Assembly (NCBI RefSeq): GCF_040712075.1
Contig: NZ_JBFCVL010000002.1
Location: 310,001 to 374,000, forward strand
Direction: 5' to 3'
DNA: 64,000 nt
From: Fodinicurvata sp. EGI_FJ10296
GTDB lineage: Bacteria; Pseudomonadota; Alphaproteobacteria; DSM-16000; Inquilinaceae
In this document: piece after piece, positions 23,538 to 33,281 of the stretch
Layout: each line of letters begins with the position of its first letter
How positions within the stretch are numbered: the first letter of the stretch is position 1
Made by a program: the position numbers and the translations under genes
The notes under the pieces: generated by a model
Databases searched by the model: none
What the model saw: only the letters and a program-made list of their open reading frames with translations
Told to the model about the DNA's origin: nothing

Positions 23538-24218
23538 TCAATAGCCCAGAGACAGTCCGTCGAAGAGGCCGACAAGTTCCTCCGGCGACCTCGATCGGTC
23601 GCAATACCGGAATTCGATGAACAGGCCATCCACGTCGCGGGGGAGGCGCTGGGCGTTTGCGTCCTGCCACGCGAAGATGCAGGCGGCGCGTCCGCCGGCT
23701 TCGCCAATCGCGTGATTGTATATGCCAAACCCGTTGCGCCGCAGGTCGCCGCTTATCGCCATGCGAATGCCGGGAAAATCCTCTCGAAGCCGGGTTGCGA
23801 TTTCCGTCTGCGTCGGCGCCTCCCAGCGATCGGACGGATCGGTCGCCCAGACCGGGCCGGTCCGAAGCCTCACCGACGCCTCAAGATAGTTTTCACCCGG
23901 CAGACTGGTCGGATTCTCATAAATCGTTCTCTGGACATATGTATCGGGATACCGGTTCTCGCGAACGTCGAGCACTTCGATGTCGTCGACGGCGAAACGG
24001 CCGATGCTTCGGGCAATTGGCGCCGACACGCCGCCGAACACATCGTAGTTGGGCGTCCCCAGCGGGTCGTACAGCCGCTGCGACGGATCGAGGGGATTGG
24101 CACAGGCCGACAGCAGCAGGCAGGCCGATCCCATGAGGGACAGCCCGACTGCCCTGCGGCCACGGGACGACCGGCGCCCTGAAGCTGGCCGCGACGCGCC
24201 GTTCAACTTTCTGGTCAT
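23538..24218 (-). CDS. bcsN: Probable cellulose biosynthesis lipoprotein BcsN
   Basis: A 226-residue protein with a basic N-terminus and a lipobox LLLSAC (about residues 29-34), so it should be a lipoprotein. The core contains YVQRTIYENPTSLPGENYL and a C-terminal GGRAACIFAWQ strand, which resemble the BcsN family found in alphaproteobacterial cellulose operons. The ATG at 24218 follows the TPR gene's stop by 14 bp; the longer frame from 24356 would overlap that gene. The role of BcsN is unknown. The name is by recollection of the family and by position, not by search. Confidence 0.6.
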   Translation of the reverse strand: MTRKLNGASRPASGRRSSRGRRAVGLSLMGSACLLLSACANPLDPSQRLYDPLGTPNYDVFGGVSAPIARSIGRFAVDDIEVLDVRENRYPDTYVQRTIYENPTSLPGENYLEASVRLRTGPVWATDPSDRWEAPTQTEIATRLREDFPGIRMAISGDLRRNGFGIYNHAIGEAGGRAACIFAWQDANAQRLPRDVDGLFIEFRYCDRSRSPEELVGLFDGLSLGY

Positions 24219-24232
24219 CCGAATTCCCGCTC

Positions 24233-26287
24233 CTAGTTGAGGGCCGACCGAACGATCCGGATAGCATTCTGGGACTCGGTTGTACTCATCTGTCGGTCCA
24301 ATGCGCTGAAAAGTTCCAGTGCATCGGTTCGGCGATTGAGATTGTGCAAGGCCCATCCTTTCAGCATCAACAGATCGCGCCGAGCCGGTGCGATGAGCGA
24401 CCGCTCATCGATCAGAGCGATCGCCGTCCGGTAGTCCTGGGCACTATAGGCGTTGGTGGCGCGCCGCGCGAGGATCTCTGCCCTGACCTCGGCGCGCTTG
24501 TCGGCCGCGAGATTTCCGCGCTGCAGCACGCGTTCGGCGTCTCCGGCCATACCCCTGCTGAGATAGGACAGCGCCAGTCCGAGATCGAGATCGGCAGCAT
24601 CGCCGACGCCGGCGCTGATCGCCGTGGCAAAAGCCCGTTCGGCTTCGGTCGGTCGGTTCAATTCGATCAGACACCAACCCCGGACTTCCGCAAGGTCCGG
24701 ATTTCCGGCCGACAGGTCGAGGCATTGCGAATAGCGGCCCGCCTCGAACGCCGTGACCGCCGCTGGCGGCCCGGATGGTGCTGCCGGCGCCGCCGCCCGT
24801 ACCCGTGTCTCGGACTCCAGCCTGCGGATCGCGCTGGACCGGGCCCGCCATTCTTCGACTACGGCGTTGAAGCCGCTGCGATCTCCGGACCTGAGCAGGC
24901 TGAGCGCCAGACCTTCGGCCGCCTCTTCCTCTTCTTCCCATTCAAGCGCCCGCTCGAACCAGATCGCTGCCTGGCTGAAGCGGTTGCCGCGATAGTCGAA
25001 CCATCCGATCGCCTTGGCCGACGCGGCGTCCTCGCGCGCGATCACCAATTCCTTGAATCGTTCGATGTGCTCCTCCAGCGGTGCCGTCTCGGCATCTTCG
25101 GCGAGCATCCGCAGCATGATGCCGGCAAAGAGGTCGGGGGCTTCGGGGTCCTCCTCAAGTATCCGCATGGCAAATCGCACGGCTTCCAGGAAATTGCCTT
25201 CGCGCTCGTATGTCAACGCGATGCCACGCAGCGCCACATAGCGCTCGCTCCATTCGTCGGCGCTCTCGCCCCAATCCCAGGCGGTCTGGAACCACTCGCG
25301 TGAGCGTTCGTACTGCTGAAGCGTCAAATATTCCCAACCGAGATACAGCGCGCGTTCGATGTCGCGCTCCTCCAGAATCTCGGCCTCCAATGCCGCGATT
25401 TCCTCGTCGGTCATTTCGGCGAGTTCCGAGACGCCGATCCCTTCGCCGATGATCTCGGCCCGGATCCGGCGCCACTCGGCGTCCTCGGAAACGGTCCGCC
25501 GATAACCCTGAGCATCCTCGATCTCGATCAATGGCAAGGCGTAATCGAGGCCCAGGTGCTCGTTGGCCTTCTGAACGGACGCAAAACGCGGCCCGCCCGG
25601 ATCGCAGTTTATAACGACATACTCGTACAGGCCGAAACTGGTATTAACCTCAGCCAGCTCAGCTGCGGAATGGGCCGTTTCCCAGATTTCGTTGACCGTT
25701 TCGCACGCCAGAAGGTCCGTGTTCCCGCGTGCAACGGCCAGTACCGTTTCCCACTGCTCGATACCATAGGCTGCATTCAGACGAATGCGCTTCAGATCCA
25801 TCCTGATGATGGTTGCCAGATCTTCCGAGGGCGTCCAGGAGGGATTTTCGACCCTCAGTCGCGTGATCATTCCCTCTGCGTCGTGAAGCCGGCCCGCAGC
25901 ATGCAGATCCCAGATCGGCGTTTCGTCGACCTGCTCCTGGAGTGCAAGCGGGTCGAAGAGATCGTCCGGCGGAACCCAGTTCGGATCGATCGACCGGAGC
26001 CGCCGTACCTCCGACTCGACATAGTCCATGCGATTGGCCACCGCATAGAGACGCAGCGCCGTCAAATCGAGAAGCGGATTCTCGGCCGGGCCGGGGTCGC
26101 CATAAATCACCCTGACGGCGGCATCCTGCGCTACCATTGTCACCGCTTCGGGATCCGTCTGCCGGTTTGCCGCGCGTTCCTGGCCCCCGGCTTCCTGACC
26201 GTAAACAGCGGCGGACGCCAGCGCCATCGACAAGGCGCCGACACAGGCCAAGGCAGCTCTGGCGCCAATTCCACGAACCGTCAACAT
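24233..26287 (-). CDS. bcsK: Periplasmic TPR protein of the cellulose operon (BcsK-like)
   Basis: A 684-residue protein with a cleavable signal peptide (ending about ASAAVYGQ, residue 31) and many helix-turn-helix repeats of TPR type across about 300-680, for example the unit around GNRFSQAAIWFERALEWEEEEEAAEGLAL-type sequence. It is acidic. Unlike BcsC it has no C-terminal beta-barrel, so it cannot form the outer-membrane pore by itself. TPR proteins in this position of alphaproteobacterial operons have been called BcsK. It overlaps bcsZ by seven bases. Confidence 0.7.
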   Translation of the reverse strand: MLTVRGIGARAALACVGALSMALASAAVYGQEAGGQERAANRQTDPEAVTMVAQDAAVRVIYGDPGPAENPLLDLTALRLYAVANRMDYVESEVRRLRSIDPNWVPPDDLFDPLALQEQVDETPIWDLHAAGRLHDAEGMITRLRVENPSWTPSEDLATIIRMDLKRIRLNAAYGIEQWETVLAVARGNTDLLACETVNEIWETAHSAAELAEVNTSFGLYEYVVINCDPGGPRFASVQKANEHLGLDYALPLIEIEDAQGYRRTVSEDAEWRRIRAEIIGEGIGVSELAEMTDEEIAALEAEILEERDIERALYLGWEYLTLQQYERSREWFQTAWDWGESADEWSERYVALRGIALTYEREGNFLEAVRFAMRILEEDPEAPDLFAGIMLRMLAEDAETAPLEEHIERFKELVIAREDAASAKAIGWFDYRGNRFSQAAIWFERALEWEEEEEAAEGLALSLLRSGDRSGFNAVVEEWRARSSAIRRLESETRVRAAAPAAPSGPPAAVTAFEAGRYSQCLDLSAGNPDLAEVRGWCLIELNRPTEAERAFATAISAGVGDAADLDLGLALSYLSRGMAGDAERVLQRGNLAADKRAEVRAEILARRATNAYSAQDYRTAIALIDERSLIAPARRDLLMLKGWALHNLNRRTDALELFSALDRQMSTTESQNAIRIVRSALN

Positions 26288-27354
26288 GCCAGGTCCCTTT
26301 CGGCCATCGCAACCCTGGTCAGCAAATACAGACTGGCGGAATAGTAATCCTGACCCTCGTTCAGCGACTGCAGGCCTGACGGCATCGCCTCGTCGGCAAC
26401 GACACAGTTCACAAGCGCCCGCACAGCCCGGTATCCCTGGCCGTCGGAGCGGTGCAGCAGTCGGTCGCTTCCCAGATCGACTTCAATCGCGACCGGCCCA
26501 TCGCCCTGATGGTCCCAGAGGTCCGCAATCGGCTGAATATCGTCGCCGGCGGACGGCTCATCCCACAGCAGGTAGAGCGGTACCCGCACGGCGTTGTAGC
26601 CGAAGCCGCGGAACAGATCGTCCATATCGTCGGGCAATGTTGTCAGGCGACCGTTGCTGCTGTCGATCACGACCCAGTCGGGGACCAGATTCAATCGGCC
26701 GAACCGCGCATTGCGAACAAGCCGGCGACCGGTTTCATGCACCGCGTCCCAAAGCGGATCGTTGTCGAAACGGCGGATGTCCGTCAATGCCGGAAAGATC
26801 CAGTAGGACGGATTGACGATGAAACCGCCTTCAACGTCGAACCCGCTGATCCCGGCACTGATGACCGGAACGGTGCCGACCCGGCGAATGAGGTTTTCCT
26901 TTATCCCGTCCAGTATGGCGCGCGCCGCCTCGGCGTGCTCGTCGATTCCCCAGGTCTGATGGGCTCTGATCAGCGCCCATGCGACCAGGATGTCGCCGTC
27001 GGGCGCCGGATTGGCGTCGGTGATCGGCGGCCTTTCGTCCTCTTCCCACCGCCAGGCGATCGATCTGTCGTCGCGCACCCAGATCCGGTGGCTCGTCCAG
27101 GACCAGATCGACCCGAAGGTTTCCAGGTCGTTGAAAGCGACCGCAAGCACCATGCCATAGCCCTGCCCTTCACTATGGCTGATATCGTCATTGCCGGTGT
27201 CGATGACGCGGCCATCCTCGACGAAAGAGTCGGTATAGAGTTGCCAGTCCCGATCGTCCGACTCGAACTCCTGTGCGTCGGCGCCCCTGTCCTGCATGAC
27301 AAAAGCAACGCAAACGGCCATTACCGCGATCCTGAATAGTGTGGATGCGATCAT
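26281..27354 (-). CDS. bcsZ: Cellulase / endo-1,4-glucanase BcsZ (GH8)
   Basis: A periplasmic endoglucanase of glycoside hydrolase family 8, 357 residues with a signal peptide ending about GADAQ (residue 28). E62 in HSEGQGYGM is the predicted general acid, and D119/D121 in APDGDILVAWAL belong to the active site. BcsZ trims nascent cellulose and is required for normal fibre export. The start (27354) overlaps the bcsB stop in an ATGA junction; frames extending upstream are not coding. Confidence 0.92.
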   Translation of the reverse strand: MIASTLFRIAVMAVCVAFVMQDRGADAQEFESDDRDWQLYTDSFVEDGRVIDTGNDDISHSEGQGYGMVLAVAFNDLETFGSIWSWTSHRIWVRDDRSIAWRWEEDERPPITDANPAPDGDILVAWALIRAHQTWGIDEHAEAARAILDGIKENLIRRVGTVPVISAGISGFDVEGGFIVNPSYWIFPALTDIRRFDNDPLWDAVHETGRRLVRNARFGRLNLVPDWVVIDSSNGRLTTLPDDMDDLFRGFGYNAVRVPLYLLWDEPSAGDDIQPIADLWDHQGDGPVAIEVDLGSDRLLHRSDGQGYRAVRALVNCVVADEAMPSGLQSLNEGQDYYSASLYLLTRVAMAERDLAC

Positions 27355-30300
27355 CGGATATCCTCGCGTTGGCCAACCGATTTGAGCAGAGCGTTGGTGA
27401 TCAGCCCGACAACAACGACGATACCGATCACGAAGGCGAGCCAGACCCCGACATTGATCGAGAACCACTGCCCCAGCACGGAGCGGAACAACGACAGGCT
27501 GAAGCCCTGGTGACCGGTGAAGACGTAGTCGCCGGTCGTCTTCCGGACGACGATCTCTCCATCGGGCAGGTCGAACAGCGCGGTGTCACCCGCAACCCCG
27601 TTAATGCTGTCGATCCGTTGCAATCGTTCCACGCCAGCCCAGAGACCGCTGGTCGTCGGGGCCGCAATGACGGTCCAGGTCGACGGACTGACGCCCGGCA
27701 GCGTTTCTATCCAGCTTCTCGGCGAAAACTGCGAGATGACGAAATCGGCATTCCGGCGACTATCGGCGTCACGACGATCGGTCTCGGACCACACCGGCAT
27801 GCGATAATCCGTCGAACTCGTATAGGCCTCGCTGACCAGTGTGTTCGATGCCCTCTCCAGCCATCCCAGGAAGAAACCGGATTCCTCGCCTTCTGTCGAC
27901 AGCCTGTTGCGCCAGTCCGCCCGCTCCAGCGCCGTCTCATCGATCGCGCGGATGGGTTCCGATCCGTTGACGCCCAGAACCGAACGGTCACCGTTCGTGA
28001 AGTATCGGTTGGCGGAGGCATTCCCATCGACACGCGCCAGCGACATACCGCCGGTGAAGTCAGAGGTGGTCGCACCGGGGTTGGGGCCACTATCGGAAAC
28101 CTGCAGCCGACGGAGCGACCGGACGACGGAATCGGTATCCTCTCCGGGCGAAGTCTGTGGCATGGGAACGGGGCGGGGTCGGCGGTCCGGCGGCAGCCAA
28201 TCGACATCAGGGGTCTCGGGACGCGTCTCCCAGTCGGTCATCACCGCCTGCAGATCTTCGGTCCCCCGCTCGCGGACGATTGCCGGCAATTCCCGGGATA
28301 TGCCGAATACGACGGCATCGTTTCGGGGCGACGGTTCCCCGCCGATCTGAAGATCGACGGGCAGAACGCGACCGGATCGGGCCGAAAGCGCGCCCATGAA
28401 CGACCAGGCCGCCGATACCGTGTCGTGATCGCCGCTGGTAAGCATCATCGGCATACGGCCGGAACTGGCATAGGGAAGCATCTCTTCGGTGAACAGCCGC
28501 AGATCCGGAAGCAGCGTCGTGTCACCGAATCCAGGGAACTCGATCCGTGTATCCTCGAAAAATGTCAGCCGGGGCCGGCCTTCCGTCGGCGGGCCGCCAC
28601 GCCAGAAGCAATCCTGACCCTCGTCGACATAGGGCAACCGGGCCTGCAACTCGATCAGATTGGCGCCCGGTCGAAAATACCGCATCGGAAGATCGATCGG
28701 CGTATTTTCGAGCAGATCGCCTTCCCGCTCAGACAGCGGGTAGGCCGAGGCCGTCCGACCGTTCACGAGTATCAGCAGTTCCGCCCCTTCGGCAAGTCCC
28801 GGTCCATAGGCAAGGTTGAGGGAGAGTCTGGCCGACTGTTCGTGCGTCGTTGACACATCGACGGGCAGATTGACAGCAACGCGAGATCGATAAAGAGGGC
28901 CGTATGCGGATTCGGTATGTCCGCCGAGCGTTGCCCAGTCACGGGACATATTCTGGCGGATCGTCGAGAAGTAGCGCCAGGGGGGTTGATCCTGCGCCAC
29001 TTCTTCCGCGAAACCATGCGCGGCATAGGCAATGTCCGACCCATTGAGGCCTGACACAAGGATGATGATGCGGTCGCCGATCTGGTGCGTCGAAAGATGG
29101 GGACCGTCGACCCGGTCGAGCAGCCCCGCGCCGACAACGCCACGGAGATCCTGGGCGGTTCCCATGACGACGGCGATAGGCCCGTTTATGCGTCGCAGGT
29201 CGATCCCGGGGAACTCCGGACCGCGTTGAGATGGACTATCGGTCTGCAAATCGCTGATCGGATGGGAAACGATCGGATGGGCCTCGATGCCCGTCGATAC
29301 CGATACACCCTGCGCAAAACTGAAACCGGCCCGAATGACCGTATCCTGAGGCTGCCGGCCCGGCGAGTAGACTGGCAACGGCCTGCCCTGCATCGCCTGA
29401 CCGATCCATCCCAGCACGGCCGTATGATCCAGGCCGCCTTCGAGGTCATACCCGATATAGGCTTCGTCCGCCGGGATCTGGACCCAGGTATCGTAGCCGC
29501 TTTCGATGGTGCAGGCCACGCGATGGAAGAGACTGGACCGGAACTCGATGGTGTTATAGCCATCGTTCAGGAACCGCTCCGGAAGCGAAATCGCCAGCCG
29601 GCGACCCCTGCCGTCGGCTGTCGTCCCGATATCGCCCAGATGCTCGCCGTTCACGAAGACGGCAACCTCTGAACTTCCCGGCAACACATCAGCACTGTTC
29701 ACCATAGTGAAAACCAGAGTCGCCGAGCCACCACGACGGTTCGGCGGAAGCCAGGCGGCGAAGCTGGCCGCATCACGGCTGGAATACATATGGCCGGCAA
29801 CGGTCGTTGACGGCGTCGGCATGATACGGCTTCTGTACGCGCTCTCGACTTCCGGGCCGTCGTTGAACCGGGATGCGACCGATCGATCGACAGCCCCTTC
29901 TGCTGGCGCCGGTCCAGGGAGTGCAGATCCCGGCCGGCCGAACAGCGACCGGAACCCGGTATCGGTCAGAATCGGCCGGCCGGCGCGCGGCGAATTCCCG
30001 GCAAAGGGATCGGCCGATTCCGTCCCTGCATCGTCGTCATTCGCCAACCGCGGCAGTTCGCGCATCACCGGCGCCGGCGCCGATCCGCGTGCCCCTGCTT
30101 CCCCGTCGGCGATGTCACCGTCGTCAGCCACGTCCCGGGGCGAAGCCGCTTCGGGCGCACTGTCATCGGCCGGAATCGGTCCCGGCGCTATCCGACGCGG
30201 CTGGGCACGATCGCCACTCGTTCCGTCGCCGTCGAGCACCCCGCCGCGAACGATTGACTGGATATCTGTCTGACGACCTGTCGTCGCATCCGAAGCGCCG

Positions 30301-30665
30301 CTGCCCGACGTCCGGCCCGGGGCAAGGATCGACCGATTTTCGGACCCCGTCCCGGCAGAATCGCCGAACACATCCGGCGACTGCAGGATCAGGGAAGGCC
30401 CCGACCGTGTGCCCTCAGGCCGCTGAGTTCGGGGTTCCAGCACTTGAGCAATTCTCGAAGTTGATCCCGCAGCCGGACCCGTGTCCGAAGACCGATCCGC
30501 AGGCACAGGTTCCGCCGGGGTCGGCTGCTGCTCAAAGGGATAAAGCGGAATGGGAGCAGAAGTCGCTGCAGGTGCCGCCGCTGGCAAACCAACGCCGATG
30601 GCGACCGACAGACCCAGCGCGCCCATGGCCAGGCTGACCGACAGAAGCTTGGCGTATCGTTTCAT
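27351..30665 (-). CDS. bcsB: Cellulose synthase regulatory subunit BcsB (extended form)
   Basis: The periplasmic partner that guides the glucan and anchors BcsA with a C-terminal helix (here LAFVIGIVVVVGLITNAL, near residue 1080). At 1104 residues it is about 300 longer than usual. After the signal peptide (about 1-34) comes a stretch of about 250 residues rich in Pro, Ala, Ser, Gly and Asp and without predicted fold, then the two repeated carbohydrate-binding/flavodoxin-like halves (from about 290). Its start overlaps the bcsA stop (ATGA). Confidence 0.9.
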   Translation of the reverse strand: MKRYAKLLSVSLAMGALGLSVAIGVGLPAAAPAATSAPIPLYPFEQQPTPAEPVPADRSSDTGPAAGSTSRIAQVLEPRTQRPEGTRSGPSLILQSPDVFGDSAGTGSENRSILAPGRTSGSGASDATTGRQTDIQSIVRGGVLDGDGTSGDRAQPRRIAPGPIPADDSAPEAASPRDVADDGDIADGEAGARGSAPAPVMRELPRLANDDDAGTESADPFAGNSPRAGRPILTDTGFRSLFGRPGSALPGPAPAEGAVDRSVASRFNDGPEVESAYRSRIMPTPSTTVAGHMYSSRDAASFAAWLPPNRRGGSATLVFTMVNSADVLPGSSEVAVFVNGEHLGDIGTTADGRGRRLAISLPERFLNDGYNTIEFRSSLFHRVACTIESGYDTWVQIPADEAYIGYDLEGGLDHTAVLGWIGQAMQGRPLPVYSPGRQPQDTVIRAGFSFAQGVSVSTGIEAHPIVSHPISDLQTDSPSQRGPEFPGIDLRRINGPIAVVMGTAQDLRGVVGAGLLDRVDGPHLSTHQIGDRIIILVSGLNGSDIAYAAHGFAEEVAQDQPPWRYFSTIRQNMSRDWATLGGHTESAYGPLYRSRVAVNLPVDVSTTHEQSARLSLNLAYGPGLAEGAELLILVNGRTASAYPLSEREGDLLENTPIDLPMRYFRPGANLIELQARLPYVDEGQDCFWRGGPPTEGRPRLTFFEDTRIEFPGFGDTTLLPDLRLFTEEMLPYASSGRMPMMLTSGDHDTVSAAWSFMGALSARSGRVLPVDLQIGGEPSPRNDAVVFGISRELPAIVRERGTEDLQAVMTDWETRPETPDVDWLPPDRRPRPVPMPQTSPGEDTDSVVRSLRRLQVSDSGPNPGATTSDFTGGMSLARVDGNASANRYFTNGDRSVLGVNGSEPIRAIDETALERADWRNRLSTEGEESGFFLGWLERASNTLVSEAYTSSTDYRMPVWSETDRRDADSRRNADFVISQFSPRSWIETLPGVSPSTWTVIAAPTTSGLWAGVERLQRIDSINGVAGDTALFDLPDGEIVVRKTTGDYVFTGHQGFSLSLFRSVLGQWFSINVGVWLAFVIGIVVVVGLITNALLKSVGQREDIR

Positions 30666-32890
30666 GTGCGCTGCGCCCCCGCAGTCTGGGCAGTTCCGGC
30701 CGTGTCAGCCTGGCGCTTGTTCCAGTGTGTGAAGATGAATTTGGTTCCCAGGACCGAATAGCGCAAGCTGAGACGAACGAACATCCCAATGCCCTTCAGG
30801 ACCCCCGGCGAGGTTTGACGATCCGCAAGCATCTTTGCCCACCGCCTGGAGTCGCCATAGGTCAATCTGATGATGTTGGCCTTGCTGTCCGTTGCCGTCG
30901 CCATGAAATTCGCACCGAATACCTGGCGGCCACCTTCTGCCCGCCCCTGGAGCAGGCGTATGGGAATGGATAGAGGGCGGTCGTCGCCATTGTCTTCGAG
31001 GTACAGCACAGCCTGGGTTCCCGGCTTGATCGGGTCTCCTTCCAGGGCGCCCTGATCGATGGAGATTTTGACACCCCCCATCGACGCGTCCTGGATATCG
31101 GCATCGATCATGCGCTGGTCGCCGTCTTCAAACAGTGCAATTGTCGCAGCCCGGTTTACCGGCACGCGCGGATTATTGCGCCGCTGCTGCAGCTCGCAGA
31201 CGACACCGAGGCCCGCCGACGCCAACATGAAGTTGAAGACGTTCCACAGCGAGACGACCGCAAGGATTCCGCTCGTTTCGGGGGCGAGAAGATACCGGAC
31301 GATCGTCGCCACGATACCGGCCAGCGTTAGCACGAAAACGACGATAAAGGGCCGAGCCAGGGGTGACAGCGTATCCTCAGCCAGCGTTTCGCCCTTGGCC
31401 GTCACCCGGAATGATGGCGAGCGTGGGTTGAGCAGCACGCCCAGGATGGCGCGCGACGTAAACATCGATTGCACATACTCGTACAACTCGGAAATGAGCG
31501 GCCATCGCGAGGTCCGGAACAGCGTATTCTGGATGAGGAGCGTGGCAATGATGTACGGCAGCACATAGGCCAGGAAGTCGACCCAGGTGGCAACATAGAT
31601 TTCCAGGCCGAAGAACAGATAGAACAACGGCGCTATAAGAAAGGCCAGACGCGCAAACGGGAAGAACCAGAACATCGAAGAATTGGCGTATCCGATACGC
31701 TGCGTCACGGTCAGCCCGCGCTTAAATATCGGACTATGCAGCAGAAATATCTGGGTCATGCCCTGCGCCCAACGCGACCGCTGGGCGATAAACTCGGTAA
31801 AGGATTCAGGCTGAAGGCCTGCAATCAATGGTGTAGACACGTACAGGCTCTTGTACCCTTTGGCGTGAAGCATTAACGCGCTTTCCGCATCCTCAGTAAC
31901 GCTGCTACCGGAGAAGCCGTTTACTTCATCGAGATGGGTACGCCGAAGAACAGCCGCCGAGCCGCAAAAGAACGATGCGTTCCATTTGTCCAATCCTTGC
32001 TGGATGGTGCCATAGAACATTTCGTTCTCAGCCGGCATCTTGCCGAAGGTTCTGAGATTTCTCTCCAGCGGGTCGGGCGTAATGAAGAAATGCGGCGTCT
32101 GCACCAGGAACAGGTCATTCTGATAGGCGAAATACCCCGTTGTCTGTGCCAGAAAATCCCGCGCGGGAACGTGGTCTGCGTCGAAAATGGCGACGAGTTC
32201 GCCGGTCGTTTTCGCCATCGCCGCGTTCAGATTGCCGGCCTTTGCCGACTTGTTGTCCTCGCGCGACAGATAGATCGCGCCGACCCGCCGACATAGCGCC
32301 ATCATTGTTTGTTGCCGCCGAAAAGCTGCCCGGGCCTTGTCAGGATCGGGATCGTTCAGTTTGGCCGTCGTCGCGCCATCGTCGCAAAGATAGACGCGGA
32401 ATTTGTCGGCCGGATAATTCTGATCGCACGCAGCAAGGAGCGTCGCCTCGACAATTTCCTCGTCTTCGTTATACGAGGGGACGAAGACGTCGACGGTCGG
32501 GATCCGTGGCCATTCCGCAATCTTCGGCAGCGATTTGCGCTTGATCGGATTGGCAACCACGATCAGGCCCATGAACAGGATCGAGATTGCGTACAATTCC
32601 GCGATCATCAGCAGCACGGCGGGAACGAAATCGAGCAGTTGCTCCGCCGGGGGCAAAGTATTCGCGACGCGCCAGAACAGATATCTCAGCACCACGAACC
32701 CGCCGAGCGCCACCAGGATTGCGCGAAGCATGTCCCGCGGATCGAGCAGCTTGATGATGATCATCATGGCCAGCATGGCGGTCGCCAGCCACATCTGGGC
32801 TGGAATGGTCGTCGGTACCGATGCCATGATGGTGACGCCCACCAGGAGGACGATCCAGCCGAGGACCATCAGATATTTGGTCAGTGCCAT
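30662..32890 (-). CDS. bcsA: Cellulose synthase catalytic subunit BcsA (UDP-forming)
   Basis: An inner-membrane GT2 synthase that polymerises glucose from UDP-glucose and extrudes it. In 742 residues the motifs appear in order: DDG 170-172, DAD 237-239, FFCGS 308-312, TED 332-334 and QRSRW 370-374. N-terminal helices (about 5-115) and C-terminal helices surround the catalytic domain, and a PilZ domain near residue 580 has RNNPR and DASMGG, the c-di-GMP-binding arginines and the (D/N)xSxxG motif. Activity should therefore depend on c-di-GMP. First gene of the bcs operon. Confidence 0.96.
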   Translation of the reverse strand: MALTKYLMVLGWIVLLVGVTIMASVPTTIPAQMWLATAMLAMMIIIKLLDPRDMLRAILVALGGFVVLRYLFWRVANTLPPAEQLLDFVPAVLLMIAELYAISILFMGLIVVANPIKRKSLPKIAEWPRIPTVDVFVPSYNEDEEIVEATLLAACDQNYPADKFRVYLCDDGATTAKLNDPDPDKARAAFRRQQTMMALCRRVGAIYLSREDNKSAKAGNLNAAMAKTTGELVAIFDADHVPARDFLAQTTGYFAYQNDLFLVQTPHFFITPDPLERNLRTFGKMPAENEMFYGTIQQGLDKWNASFFCGSAAVLRRTHLDEVNGFSGSSVTEDAESALMLHAKGYKSLYVSTPLIAGLQPESFTEFIAQRSRWAQGMTQIFLLHSPIFKRGLTVTQRIGYANSSMFWFFPFARLAFLIAPLFYLFFGLEIYVATWVDFLAYVLPYIIATLLIQNTLFRTSRWPLISELYEYVQSMFTSRAILGVLLNPRSPSFRVTAKGETLAEDTLSPLARPFIVVFVLTLAGIVATIVRYLLAPETSGILAVVSLWNVFNFMLASAGLGVVCELQQRRNNPRVPVNRAATIALFEDGDQRMIDADIQDASMGGVKISIDQGALEGDPIKPGTQAVLYLEDNGDDRPLSIPIRLLQGRAEGGRQVFGANFMATATDSKANIIRLTYGDSRRWAKMLADRQTSPGVLKGIGMFVRLSLRYSVLGTKFIFTHWNKRQADTAGTAQTAGAQRT

Positions 32891-32978
32891 GACATCTTTC
32901 CCAACGCGCGGACAGCCGATGATCGGCCAACCGGACCCCGACGCCAGATCTTATCCAGCCAAACGTAAATCAATCATT

Positions 32979-32991
32979 AGATTTCAAATCT
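32979..32991. promoter_or_regulatory. 13-bp palindrome in the bcsA leader
   Basis: AGATTT-C-AAATCT lies about 90 bp upstream of the bcsA ATG and downstream of the putative promoter. It may be an operator or a short leader hairpin. Confidence 0.3.
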
Positions 32992-33106
32992 TGCAGACTC
33001 TAGCGGAACCTTGCCAAACCGGCGTTCGCTCTCCCGAAACTTCCGGAAAACCGCGCAACGCCTTGATCTGTGCAAGCTTTCACCCATTGCTAAGCTCTCT
33101 TACCAA

Positions 33107-33135
33107 CTTTTATTCTCGTTTCGTCACGCGATCAA
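33107..33135 (-). promoter_or_regulatory. Putative sigma70-type promoter of the bcs operon
   Basis: On the minus strand TTGATC (33135-33130) and TAAAAG (33112-33107) are 17 bp apart. It lies in the AT-richer part of the 391-bp gap between the amidotransferase gene and bcsA, giving a leader of about 210 nt. No gene is seen in this gap. Confidence 0.4.
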
Positions 33136-33281
33136 GAGATTTTTAACTAAATTAATGTCGCGAGGACCCGAATTCAACGGATGACAGTGACGGCACTATC
33201 GAAACAGCCAAAAGCTGCGGTCGAAAGGCAGGAATTGAAGGGAGTTCCGAGAATTCGCGATAATAACGGCCGACAACAAGC

